Shown: positions 1 through 6,521, counted from the stretch's first letter. The stretch: DNA of 14,229 nt from an uncultured Ruminococcus sp. (GCA_946188175.1 CAMHUJ010000005.1:1-14229), one strand, 5' to 3'. Translations and numbers: made by a program. The notes: generated from the sequence alone by a model not told the origin.

Positions 1-29
1 AGCCGTTATGCTGCGGCTTCCCTTTTGAT
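1..29. terminator. Possible intrinsic terminator at window edge
   Basis: AGCCG (1-5) pairs with CGGCT (14-18) around an 8-nt loop and is followed on the plus strand by TCCCTTTT. On the minus strand the stem lies just after the stop codon of the hydrolase remnant and is preceded by AAAAGGGA, the usual look of a bidirectional terminator. The window edge cuts the minus-strand tail, so its T-run cannot be checked. Confidence 0.4.
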
Positions 30-311
30 TTATGATGCTGTATGCGCCTGCAAAAACGCAAGTGCCTGCCGGAGCAGCGCCGGATGCGCTTTGCCGGAAA
101 AGAAATGGTCTGCGCCTTCGATCGTCACGACCTCTGCCGACGGCATGAGCGCAGCGGGCTTTGTCAGGCATTCCGGCGCGACTGCACCGATGCAGAAATC
201 ATCCGTTCCCAAGAAGATCACGGCGTCTGTCTTGCAATGGGGGAGGCAGTGCGGCAGATCGGCGGCTCTGATCTCATCGGCGATTCGTTCGCCGCAGCCC
301 AGCGCTTCATA
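30..311 (-). pseudogene. Alpha/beta hydrolase, C-terminal remnant
   Basis: About 93 codons that read like the C-terminal third of an alpha/beta-fold hydrolase. The segment AVIFLGTDDFCIG carries a likely acidic catalytic residue after a core strand, and VVTIEGADHFFSGK has the GxDHFF context of the catalytic histidine, followed by a final helix (HPALLRQALAFLQAH). A whole enzyme of this fold has 200-300 residues including a GxSxG nucleophile elbow, which is absent. Upstream in frame there is a TAA at 324-326 and the coding similarity stops at about 311, where the inverted repeat of a MITE-like element begins. A TTG at 321-323 could formally start it, but there is no ribosome binding site and the TTG lies inside the repeat. 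No sign of the missing N-terminal part is seen on the other side of the element. The hydrolase class follows from family patterns; the substrate is unknown. Confidence 0.6.
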
Positions 312-471
312 TTGATGTACCAATTAAATCTTGAAGAATAGATGCGCAGGATTTTTGTCGTGAGACAAGGCAGAAAGCCGCAGCCTTGCTGACGCAAGGC
401 AAGGATTTCTAACGCAGTATCACGGCAAAAAGACAAGCAGATATCTTCAAGAGATAGTTGGGACATCAATA
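310..471. mobile_element. MITE-like palindromic element with TA flanks
   Basis: A ~158 bp non-coding element (312-469). Its left end (311-337) and the reverse complement of its right end (444-470) match at 23 of 27 positions; both begin ATTGATGT and end TCTTGAAGA. TA lies directly outside each end (310-311 and 470-471), consistent with the TA target duplication of Tc1/mariner-IS630 type elements. Interior arms also pair imperfectly around a central perfect hairpin, GCCTTGC (383-389) with GCAAGGC (394-400); TTGTC/GACAA (355-359/364-368) forms a small side hairpin with a GTGA loop. No transposase is encoded. It interrupts or borders the hydrolase remnant and ends 27 bp before the -35 box of metY. 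Family assignment is inference. Confidence 0.65.
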
Positions 472-496
472 AGATACCGGAATTCACATTTTTCTC

Positions 497-525
497 TTGA
501 CATTCCCCCGAAAAATGCCTATAAT
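497..525 (+). promoter_or_regulatory. metY promoter, near-perfect sigma-A
   Basis: TTGACA (497-502), a 17-nt spacer and TATAAT (520-525), both exact consensus. Transcription should start near 532, giving a leader of about 49 nt to the ATG at 581. That leader is too short for a SAM riboswitch and shows no hairpin, so methionine control by an S-box is not evident here. Confidence 0.9.
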
Positions 526-580
526 ATAACTATCTGCTCCAATCCGCAGAAATCATCGCGCATACAGGAGGAACATATCC

Positions 581-1846
581 ATGAAAATCGAAACACAATG
601 CCTGCACGCAGGCTATACCCCCGGCAACGGCGACCCGCGCGTCGTTCCGATCGTGCAGAGCACAACCTATACCTTTGACTCAACTGCCCATATTGCGGCG
701 CTCTTCGATATGCCGACCGAACCGATCTATTCCCGTTTCGCAAATCCGACCGTCGATGCAGTCGAAAAGAAAATCGCTGCGCTCGAAGGCGGTGTCGCTG
801 CAATGTGCACCACCAGCGGACAGGCTGCAAGCCTGCTCTCGATCCTGAATGTCTGCAACGCGGGCGACAGCTTCATTTCCACCGGCACAATCTACGGCGG
901 AACGGTCAATCTCTTTGCCGTCACGCTCAAGCGCTTCGGCATCGAGTGCATCTTCGTCGATCAGGAGGCTTCCCGCGAGGAGCTGCAAAAGGCGATCAAG
1001 CCGAATACCCGCTGCGTCTTCGGCGAAACCCTCGCAAATCCGGCACTTTCCGTGCTCGATATCAAAAAGTTTGCAGATTTTGCCCATGACAACGGTCTGC
1101 CGCTGATCGTGGACAACACCTTCCCGACCCCGATCCTCTGCCGTCCGAAGGAGTTCGGCGCCGATGTCGTCATTCACTCCACCACAAAGTACATGGACGG
1201 TCATGCAGTGCAGGGCGGCGGCGTCATTGTGGACTGCGGCACCTTCCCGTGGGATAACGGCAAGTTCCCGGAGTTCACCGAGCCGGATGAGAGCTATCAC
1301 GGCGTCTGCTATGTCCGCGAATTCGGCAATATGGCTTATATCATCAAGGCAAGAATGCAGCTGATGCGCGATTTCGGATGCTATCCGAGCGCAACCGCAG
1401 CCTTCTACCTCAACCTCGGTCTTGAGACGCTTGCAATCCGCATGAAGCAGTACTGCGAGAACGCACAGAAGGTCGCAGAGTTCCTCACGAGCCGTCCGGA
1501 GGTCGAATCCGTCAGCTATCCGGGACTTAAGGACGACCCGTATCACGAGCGCGCAAAGACCTATCTCAAGGACGGCTGCAGCGGCGTCATTTCGTTCGTC
1601 ATCAAGGGCGGCAGAACGACCGCTATGAACTGGATGGATTCGCTCAAGCTCGCATCGAATGTCGTACACGTTGCGGATATCCGTACCTGCGTGCTGCATC
1701 CGGCTTCTGAGACGCACCGTCAGCTCACCGATGAGCAGCTCGTCGCAGCAGGCATCAATGCCGGCATGATCCGTCTCTCCGTCGGTCTGGAAAATGTCGA
1801 TGATATCATCGCTGACCTGACACAGGCGTTTGAGGCTGTCAAATAA
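581..1846 (+). CDS. metY: O-acetylhomoserine sulfhydrylase (aminocarboxypropyltransferase)
   Basis: A 421-residue cytosolic PLP enzyme of the Cys/Met metabolism (gamma) family, which makes homocysteine from O-acetylhomoserine and sulfide in methionine synthesis. Seen in the sequence: THAG-like start (QCLHAGY, 7-12), the phosphate-binding Y50-S-R motif in PIYSRFANPT, the aromatic cofactor-stacking position in TIYGG (Y105), D178 in IVDNTF that contacts the pyridine nitrogen, and the Schiff-base lysine K203 in HSTTKYMDGH. Length fits MetY (about 420-430), longer than MetB/MetC (about 380-400), and the extra segment after K203 (TFPWDNGKFPEF) is typical of MetY. AGGAGG at 566-571 lies 9 nt before the ATG. 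The gene stands alone between its own promoter and terminator. A cystathionine gamma-synthase role is less likely. Confidence is high for the family and good for the exact activity. Confidence 0.92.
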   Translation: MKIETQCLHAGYTPGNGDPRVVPIVQSTTYTFDSTAHIAALFDMPTEPIYSRFANPTVDAVEKKIAALEGGVAAMCTTSGQAASLLSILNVCNAGDSFISTGTIYGGTVNLFAVTLKRFGIECIFVDQEASREELQKAIKPNTRCVFGETLANPALSVLDIKKFADFAHDNGLPLIVDNTFPTPILCRPKEFGADVVIHSTTKYMDGHAVQGGGVIVDCGTFPWDNGKFPEFTEPDESYHGVCYVREFGNMAYIIKARMQLMRDFGCYPSATAAFYLNLGLETLAIRMKQYCENAQKVAEFLTSRPEVESVSYPGLKDDPYHERAKTYLKDGCSGVISFVIKGGRTTAMNWMDSLKLASNVVHVADIRTCVLHPASETHRQLTDEQLVAAGINAGMIRLSVGLENVDDIIADLTQAFEAVK

Positions 1847-1867
1847 TCATATTTCATATGAAACAAA

Positions 1868-1905
1868 CCGCGGAATCAGGTTTCTCCCGATTCCGCGGCT
1901 TTTTT
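1868..1905. terminator. Shared terminator between metY and the anti-sigma gene
   Basis: CCGCGGAATC (1868-1877) pairs perfectly with GATTCCGCGG (1889-1898) around an 11-nt loop, followed by CTTTTTTATT on the plus strand. It ends metY. On the minus strand it lies 5 nt after the anti-sigma stop codon and is followed by TTTGTTTC, so it may serve both convergent units, more weakly on that side. Confidence 0.88.
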
Positions 1906-2995
1906 ATTCCTGTACTTCCGGCACCGGATACAGAATGATTCCGGCACCGACTTCGTTAATCTCCGGCAGTTCGCCGTCCGGCTTGCTGATGAGAAATACA
2001 TAGACGCCCTTGACGAACATATGAATCCCGTCGTCCGGCTGTGCGATCAGAAGATTCAGCTTTCCGGAACCTGTCACCTCCCAGGAATGCAGCTCCATGG
2101 TCCATTTATCCGAAACCGTATAGACCGCAATGACATCGCGGTTCTGCTCCAGATGATTCCGGAGATGCGTATTATATGCCTCCTCCGGCTCACGGAACTG
2201 CCGGAAAACAAAGCTGCCCTCCGGCATTTCATTCAGCTCCGCGATCACATCCGCGGGCGAATTCGGCTCCATGCCGCCGTTTTCAAACGGATTGAGTATT
2301 TCGACCTCCGGCAGCGTGTAAACAGGTTCCGCCCCGACCGGTGCAGTCGTTGTGTGCGATTCCTCCGTACTTGCTGTTGTGGTACGCGGCGGCTCCGTGG
2401 TATCCGGCGGCAGCGTGGTTGTGACGGGCGTGACGCCGGAACAGATCAGCCACGTTTCGGACGTCAGAAATGTTGTCCGCTGCGGCACGGGTTCTGTTGT
2501 GCCGTGCTCTGTCGGATTCTGCTTTTCGGTATCTGTCCGCGCCGTATTCTCCGTCACCGCTGCGGATGCTTCTTCGGTGACTGTTTTCGCGGGATGTGTC
2601 TTCGTCACCGTCTGCTGCGTTGTACCGGTTTTTTCCGTCGTCTGTGTCAGGACAGCAGCCGTTGTCTCCGGAAGCGCCGTACCGGTTTCTTCCAGAATAT
2701 CCGACATAGAAGGCGCCAGTACAAAATCCTCGTTGTGCGAGCGGAAGAACATCACCGCCCCGATCACCAGAATCAGACAGGCAGCCGCAGCCAGCCAGCC
2801 GCCCAATCGCAGATGTCTGCCGTCATACGCTTCTGCCTTCCGTACAGCCGTCTGCCGGATACCCTGTGTATTCTGTGCCGTATCGTGAAGATCTGCACCG
2901 GCTGCCGCATGCTCCGCAGAACCTGCCTGCATTGCCGCTTCGATATCCTCCGGCGCGATCTCGCTCATTGCTTTCAGCAGCAGCATCGCATTCAT
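1904..2995 (-). CDS. Putative membrane-anchored anti-sigma factor with Thr-rich stalk
   Basis: A 363-residue bitopic membrane protein. Residues 1-62 form a cytoplasmic N-terminal region, the expected sigma-binding side. Residues 65-84 (GWLAAAACLILVIGAVMFF) are one clear transmembrane helix. Residues about 101-220 are a low-complexity Thr/Pro/Glu-rich stalk (many TTT, TTEP and TTTA stretches), and about 225-363 a folded-looking extracellular domain (FVFRQF, VIAVYTVSDKWTMELHSW, MFVKGVYVFLIS). No zinc-binding HxxxCxxC motif is present, so it is not a classical ZAS anti-sigma. The role is inferred mainly from context: its ATG (2993-2995) overlaps the sigma TGA by the ATGA arrangement, and its ribosome binding site GGGAGGTGA lies in the last sigma codons, implying coupled translation. 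The extracellular domain is not recognised; it may sense an envelope signal. Confidence 0.65.
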   Translation of the reverse strand: MNAMLLLKAMSEIAPEDIEAAMQAGSAEHAAAGADLHDTAQNTQGIRQTAVRKAEAYDGRHLRLGGWLAAAACLILVIGAVMFFRSHNEDFVLAPSMSDILEETGTALPETTAAVLTQTTEKTGTTQQTVTKTHPAKTVTEEASAAVTENTARTDTEKQNPTEHGTTEPVPQRTTFLTSETWLICSGVTPVTTTLPPDTTEPPRTTTASTEESHTTTAPVGAEPVYTLPEVEILNPFENGGMEPNSPADVIAELNEMPEGSFVFRQFREPEEAYNTHLRNHLEQNRDVIAVYTVSDKWTMELHSWEVTGSGKLNLLIAQPDDGIHMFVKGVYVFLISKPDGELPEINEVGAGIILYPVPEVQE

Positions 2996-3546
2996 AGCTG
3001 TTCACCTCCCAGATAGTCCCTGAGTTCCCTGCGTGTGCGGTAAAGCGAAACCTTCACCTTGCTCACGCTGATCCGATACGTTTCCGCGATTTCCTTCACC
3101 GGCATCATGTACACATAGCGCAAAATAAAGATATTCTTCGCCTCATCGGAAACCGTCCGCAGAAATATGCGCAGCATCTCGCCGGTTTCCGCCTCTGTGA
3201 TCTGTGCCTCGACATCGTCCGGCGCCGCGAGGCATTCCGCCAGCTCATCGAGCAGGACAGCCGTCTGCGCACCGCCGCGCTTTTCTGCATGGTTTTTCTC
3301 ATAAAGATTCAGTGCTGCATTGCGCATCAGCTTCACAAGATAGGCTCCGAAATGCGCCGGATGCTGCGGCGGAATCGTATTCCATACCCTGAGCCAGACA
3401 TCATTGCAGCATTCCTCTGCATCCTGCGGATTGCCGAGAATCCGGAGACCGAGTTTGCGGCAGCGGGCGCCGTATTTTTCCACGGTCTCAGTGATCGCTT
3501 TTTCATCGCGCGCGAAATATAATTCGATGATCGCCTCATCCTCCAC
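2992..3546 (-). CDS. ECF-type RNA polymerase sigma-70 family factor
   Basis: A 184-residue ECF sigma factor that redirects RNA polymerase to stress or envelope genes. Region 2 spans about 20-85: RILGNPQDAEECCNDVWLRVW is the conserved core- and -10-binding helix pair, followed by FGAYLVKLMRNAALNLYEK. Region 4 spans about 120-180 with a helix-turn-helix in VKEIAETYRISVSKVKVSLYRTRRELRDYL, which reads the -35 element. Regions 1 and 3 are missing, as is normal for ECF factors. The start is GTG (3544-3546), with AGGAGG at 3555-3560 spaced 8 nt. It is transcribed with the overlapping anti-sigma gene and preceded by an ECF-like promoter, suggesting self-activation. The subgroup and regulon cannot be told from this window. 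Confidence 0.92.
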   Translation of the reverse strand: MEDEAIIELYFARDEKAITETVEKYGARCRKLGLRILGNPQDAEECCNDVWLRVWNTIPPQHPAHFGAYLVKLMRNAALNLYEKNHAEKRGGAQTAVLLDELAECLAAPDDVEAQITEAETGEMLRIFLRTVSDEAKNIFILRYVYMMPVKEIAETYRISVSKVKVSLYRTRRELRDYLGGEQL

Positions 3547-3583
3547 GGTCCCCGCCTCCTTTCGTTAAGACGTCTCTATCTAT

Positions 3584-3613
3584 TCAGACAGATTCCGGCG
3601 CAGTTTGGTTACA
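3584..3613 (-). promoter_or_regulatory. Candidate autoregulatory ECF promoter of the sigma operon
   Basis: Reading the minus strand, TGTAACC (3607-3613), 16 nt, then TGTCTGA (3584-3590). The AAC-type -35 and a GTC-containing -10 at this spacing match the pattern of ECF promoters such as those of SigM and SigW. The predicted start near 3577 gives a ~30-nt leader to the GTG. Use by this sigma factor itself is inference. Confidence 0.6.
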
Positions 3614-3638
3614 AAAAAATCCCGAAAACGGAAAAGAA

Positions 3639-3682
3639 AAACCGCTCCGATCAGGCAGATGCCGAGCAGAGCGGTTTATTTT
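3639..3682. terminator. Bidirectional intrinsic terminator
   Basis: AAACCGCTC (3639-3647) pairs with GAGCGGTTT (3669-3677), with a nested GGC/GCC stem in the loop (3654-3656/3661-3663). The plus side is followed by ATTTTTATC, the minus side by TTTTTCTTTTC. On the minus strand it isolates the sigma operon promoter from anything transcribed out of the foldback element to the right. Confidence 0.75.
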
Positions 3683-3718
3683 TATCATAACTCCCATTAA
3701 GATTAAGTGTTTCTGCGG

Positions 3719-4288
3719 TAAATCAGTATTTGCGGGCAGTGCCCGCCTCCAAAGATCGTTGACTTCAGTCATTCTTTTTTTATCATTAGTCCGACGTTAA
3801 ATATAGCTGGGCGCGGGGCGCGAATGCGAGAGGGACACCCCAAGGAGAAAGGGGATGGCTCGCAGGCTCGCATTCCCCTCTCTCCTTACGGTTTCCCTCT
3901 CACGCTCTCCTTTCCGTGATTCTCTCACCCCTAAGGCGCGCGATTCTAATTTTACGCAATGATAAATTGTAAGATCTGCACCTCAAGGGGAAAAGAGAAT
4001 CAGGAAATGGGAACTCTGCACCGGCGTAACGGTGCGGAAAAAACGAAAGGGGAAAGGGGGAATGTGAGCTTTGCGATCTTCCCCCTGTCCTCTTTGGGTT
4101 GTTCCCTTGAACCCGCGCCCAGCGAAAATATTGATCGGACGAAAGATCAAATGAATGATGAAAGCAACTTCATATTTGTAAATCAGTCACGCAAAAGGAG
4201 CGTTGTCAGGCAGGCAATCGAGTTCGTCAACAAGGAGCTTTAGAAAAATGGATGCGTGCACTGCCCGCTGCCCGCAAATTCTGATTTA
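3719..4288. mobile_element. Large nested inverted-repeat (foldback) element, ~570 bp
   Basis: This region without a confident gene is dominated by inverted repeats. Outer ends: 3719-3750 and the reverse complement of 4250-4288 share TAAATCAG, ATTTGCGGGCAG and a GCACTGCCCGC core, the right copy having an extra ~7 bp. Inside, 3750-3960 pairs imperfectly with 3965-4178 almost throughout: GTTGACTTCAGTCATTC (3758-3774) against 4153-4168, AGTCCGAC against 4134-4141, a perfect 12-mer GCTGGGCGCGGG (3806-3817) against 4112-4123, and TGATTCTCT (3917-3925) against 3994-4002. About 70 bp on the right (4179-4249) has no partner on the left. TA occurs at both tips. No transposase is present. It is best described as a MITE or foldback element, or a very long hairpin; its exact family is unknown. 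Confidence 0.6.
4151..4243 (+). pseudogene. Short coding-like remnant inside the foldback element
   Basis: A 30-codon open frame from ATG 4151 to TAG 4241-4243 ending in KRSVVRQAIEFVNKEL, which reads like a helical protein C-terminus rather than random sequence. The frame continues upstream through the repeat arm without protein-like composition, and there is no clear ribosome binding site. Most of it (4179-4243) lies in the segment that has no partner in the left arm. It may be the tail of a gene carried or truncated by the element, or chance. The family was not recognised. Confidence 0.25.
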
Positions 4289-4310
4289 TTTCAGCAGTAC
4301 GATTCCGGTT

Positions 4311-5219
4311 TCAAGCTGTTGCTGTCCCGATCCCCGAGCCGTAGCGGACGACTGTCTCTGCACCGCTGCGGGAATTCGCGAGAATCTGCGCATCAATCAC
4401 TGCCGCATCCTTTTCCAGTACGACCACGATCGTCGAGCCGCCGAATTCAAAATAGCCCTTCTCAATGCCGCGCGCTACCTTCGTCCCGTGCGGGTGATTG
4501 ACGATTTTGCCGACAAACATTGCGCCGACCTCGATCATCAGCATCGTGCCGAAATGCGCGGTATGCAGCATCGTGACCGTCCGCGTGTTGCGGTGATAAA
4601 CCTTGACATCATGCGCCGCCGATACCGGATTGACCGTATGCAGCTGTCCGGCGATGCAGCGCGTTTTGCCGATCTCGCAGGCATCCGGATAGCAGTAGCG
4701 GTGATAATCGTCTGGCGTCAGACGGAAAATCAGCACCTGACCGCCGCGGAACCGCTCCGCAAGCCGCTTGCAGCCGAGAAATGCCGCAAGACTGTAATCC
4801 GATCCCTTGACCGTGAAATGCATCTCGTCGCTGACCGGAACGACCGTCAGCTTTGCATCGCAGGGGCTGATGAGCACCTCCGGCGTGGTATCAATCGGGC
4901 GCGCCGAGGGCTTGACCGGACGCGTAAAAAACGCATTGAAGCTGCGGAATTTCTCCTCCGCATAGTCGCTCATTTTGATATGCTTTTTCAGGACGAACGG
5001 CGGAATCGCAACCGTTGAGAGCGGATGCTCCAGCGCATAGCCTGCGAGCTTCGAGACAACCGGCTTCGTCAGCACCTTGAGTGCCGCACGCCCCGGCGCC
5101 GTGCCGTAGAGCAGCCCGAGCAGCTTGCCCTCAGAAGCACAGGAATCCGTCACCGGATTCCCCTCTCGGTCACAAATCTGCGCACCTGCGTTCGATTTGA
5201 CATCCTTCGGTTCCGACAT
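4311..5219 (-). CDS. psd: Phosphatidylserine decarboxylase proenzyme
   Basis: A 302-residue, membrane-associated pyruvoyl enzyme that decarboxylates phosphatidylserine to phosphatidylethanolamine. Seen: FRSFNAFFTR (91-100), D121 in SPCDAKL, DYHRYC (171-176), LHTVNPV (193-199), and the self-cleavage site FGGST, where cutting between G261 and S262 leaves a ~41-residue alpha chain whose serine becomes the pyruvoyl group. GGST replaces the LGST of Proteobacteria. The second histidine of the E. coli DYHRVH motif is C176 here. ATG 5217-5219 has AGGAGG at 5228-5233, spaced 8 nt. It lies 28 nt after pssA, whose product supplies its substrate, so the pair forms the complete PE branch. The N-terminal ~30 residues are poorly conserved-looking. 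Its 3' end sits 22 bp from the foldback element. Confidence 0.93.
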   Translation of the reverse strand: MSEPKDVKSNAGAQICDREGNPVTDSCASEGKLLGLLYGTAPGRAALKVLTKPVVSKLAGYALEHPLSTVAIPPFVLKKHIKMSDYAEEKFRSFNAFFTRPVKPSARPIDTTPEVLISPCDAKLTVVPVSDEMHFTVKGSDYSLAAFLGCKRLAERFRGGQVLIFRLTPDDYHRYCYPDACEIGKTRCIAGQLHTVNPVSAAHDVKVYHRNTRTVTMLHTAHFGTMLMIEVGAMFVGKIVNHPHGTKVARGIEKGYFEFGGSTIVVVLEKDAAVIDAQILANSRSGAETVVRYGSGIGTATA

Positions 5220-5247
5220 GACGGATTCCTCCTTTTGTTCGATTCAT

Positions 5248-5886
5248 TCAGCTGTGCCGATGCTTGAAGATCAGCAGCAGCAGCTCCAGAATACCGATCA
5301 CGATAAACCAGAGCATTGCACGCATCTGCGGCTTTTTGATTGTAAAGCGCGTGATAAACAGACATGCCACAATCGCATAGACGACCGTTGCGGTAATCGG
5401 AAACGCGGTACTGCTCATGCCTTCCAGATCGCGCCGGAATGCAAACAGCAGCGGAATAATCAGTGCAACCGAGGTCACCGGCAGACCCTCATAGACCTTT
5501 CTGCGCTCGGTCGTAACCTGCTGGCGCTCCTCCTCCGTCACATTGAAATATGCGAGCCGGATCAGCGCCGCCAGACTGAAGCAGCAGAAGACTGCAATAT
5601 TGATTGGCTTGTGCAGTCCGGCGCTGAATGCGATCATCGGCGGCAGAAGTCCGAAGCAGACCATATCCGAGAGCGAGTCGATCTGAATGCCGAAGCGGCA
5701 TTCCTCCGGAGTACGGTTCTTTTTCGTCTTTGCGACCTTTCCGTCAAACATATCACAGAAGCCGGCAAGCATCAGCATAATGATTGCCATATTGGTGCTG
5801 CCGTTCGCAGCAAAATATAAGCCTACCGAACCGCATACAAAGCCGATGTATGTCAGAATTACGGTATAGCTGTAAAAGCCGATCAT
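5248..5886 (-). CDS. pssA: CDP-diacylglycerol-serine O-phosphatidyltransferase
   Basis: A 212-residue integral membrane enzyme of the CDP-alcohol phosphatidyltransferase family, making phosphatidylserine from CDP-diacylglycerol and L-serine. The CAP motif is complete: D45-x2-D48-G49-x2-A52, then G66-x3-D70-x3-D74 in FGIQIDSLSD. The A-to-G gap is about four residues longer than the common spacing (KTKKNRTPEE insert). About six hydrophobic segments span the chain, ending with WFIVIGILELLLLIF and a basic tail. An in-frame ATG at 5931 exists, but it lies only ~14 nt from the -10 box and has no ribosome binding site. The ATG at 5884-5886 has AAAGGG upstream and gives the usual family start MIGFYSYTVILTY, so it was chosen. 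Cotranscribed with psd. Confidence 0.92.
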   Translation of the reverse strand: MIGFYSYTVILTYIGFVCGSVGLYFAANGSTNMAIIMLMLAGFCDMFDGKVAKTKKNRTPEECRFGIQIDSLSDMVCFGLLPPMIAFSAGLHKPINIAVFCCFSLAALIRLAYFNVTEEERQQVTTERRKVYEGLPVTSVALIIPLLFAFRRDLEGMSSTAFPITATVVYAIVACLFITRFTIKKPQMRAMLWFIVIGILELLLLIFKHRHS

Positions 5887-5944
5887 GTTGTTCTCATCCC
5901 TTTGCTGATAGCGCTGTGCGCTAAGAATCATTCGTCATTCTATT

Positions 5945-5973
5945 ATTATACCAAATAATGTCGTTTTTTTCAA
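5945..5973 (-). promoter_or_regulatory. pssA-psd promoter
   Basis: On the minus strand, TTGAAA (5968-5973), a 17-nt spacer and TATAAT (5945-5950). Transcription should start near 5938, which rules out the upstream ATG at 5931 as the main pssA start. No hairpin terminator is visible between the Nudix gene and this promoter, so readthrough from the lspA unit is also possible. Confidence 0.85.
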
Positions 5974-6000
5974 GGTCTTTTTTGGATTTTTATGATATTG

Positions 6001-6486
6001 TTAAGAAATGGCTGTACGGACAACGCGCTCGATAATGCTGCCCTGCCGCACGGCGCTGCAGGCATCCTCCGGCGCAAACCATTTTGCCTCGCGCACCTCC
6101 TGCGAAAGCTGAAAATCCTGCGCATCCGATTCCGCGCAGAAGCAGAGCATCAGCTGTCCGCGCGCGGCATGCCATGCGCTGAACAGAAACCGCAGTCCCG
6201 AAGCATCCAGCCCGATCTCCTCGCGGATTTCGCGGAGCGCTGCCTCCTCGGCGGTCTCGCCCGGCTTCATATAGCCTGCCACGCCGACATAGGTCTCCTG
6301 CTGCCCGTAGCTCTGCCGGATCAGCGCAAGCTCCCCCGCCGGATTCTTCACGACGGAAAGCACGCAGGTACTGAACATATCAAACAGCGGCTTCTGACAC
6401 TTCTCACAGTACGGCACAGCGCCGTCATCGCCCATCTGCCGCGGCACGGTCCTTGCGCCGCAGTCCGGACAATACGTAAAATGCAT
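6001..6486 (-). CDS. Nudix hydrolase with N-terminal zinc ribbon
   Basis: 161 residues. A zinc ribbon comes first (C6-x2-C9 in YCPDCG and C27-x2-C30 in YCEKC), then a Nudix fold with a perfect box G71-x5-E77-x7-R85-E86-I-x-E89-E90-x-G92-L. It should hydrolyse a nucleoside diphosphate-linked compound with Mg2+. Zinc ribbon plus Nudix recalls NudC (NADH/NAD-RNA pyrophosphatase), but the SQPWPFPxS signature after the box is absent and the protein is much shorter, so the substrate is undetermined. A TTG at 6490-6492 would extend it by two codons, but GGGAG at 6494-6498 is correctly spaced (7 nt) only for ATG 6484-6486. It follows rluD by 35 nt and is probably in the lspA-rluD transcript. Confidence 0.85.
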   Translation of the reverse strand: MHFTYCPDCGARTVPRQMGDDGAVPYCEKCQKPLFDMFSTCVLSVVKNPAGELALIRQSYGQQETYVGVAGYMKPGETAEEAALREIREEIGLDASGLRFLFSAWHAARGQLMLCFCAESDAQDFQLSQEVREAKWFAPEDACSAVRQGSIIERVVRTAIS

Positions 6487-6521
6487 AACCAAACTCCCGT
6501 ATCATGCGGCAGCGTCCCCAT

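Noticed and set aside
218..487. 89-codon minus-strand frame through the MITE-like element
   Set aside because: It crosses both inverted repeats and the hydrolase remnant in another frame; best explained by the repeat sequence, not a gene.
526..580. Possible SAM riboswitch or T-box before metY
   Set aside because: The leader after the mapped-looking promoter is only about 49 nt with no hairpin or terminator.
680..1717. 345-codon open frame antisense to metY
   Set aside because: It is the shadow of metY codon bias; metY has full family motifs, promoter, RBS and terminator, and the antisense product has no recognisable domain.
1852..1863. 12-bp perfect palindrome TTTCATATGAAA after metY
   Set aside because: Short and AT-rich, located between a stop codon and a terminator; no second site suggests an operator.
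2021..3016. 331-codon plus-strand frame opposite the anti-sigma gene
   Set aside because: Arg/Cys-rich composition typical of an antisense shadow; no RBS; the minus-strand frame has a clear membrane helix and is coupled to the sigma gene.
3584..3772. 62-codon minus-strand frame starting MTEVNDLW
   Set aside because: It begins in the foldback repeat, passes through the bidirectional terminator and ends in the sigma promoter, so translation as a real protein is unlikely.
4203..5018. 271-codon plus-strand frame opposite psd
   Set aside because: Antisense to psd, which has its complete active-site motifs; Arg-rich product without domains.
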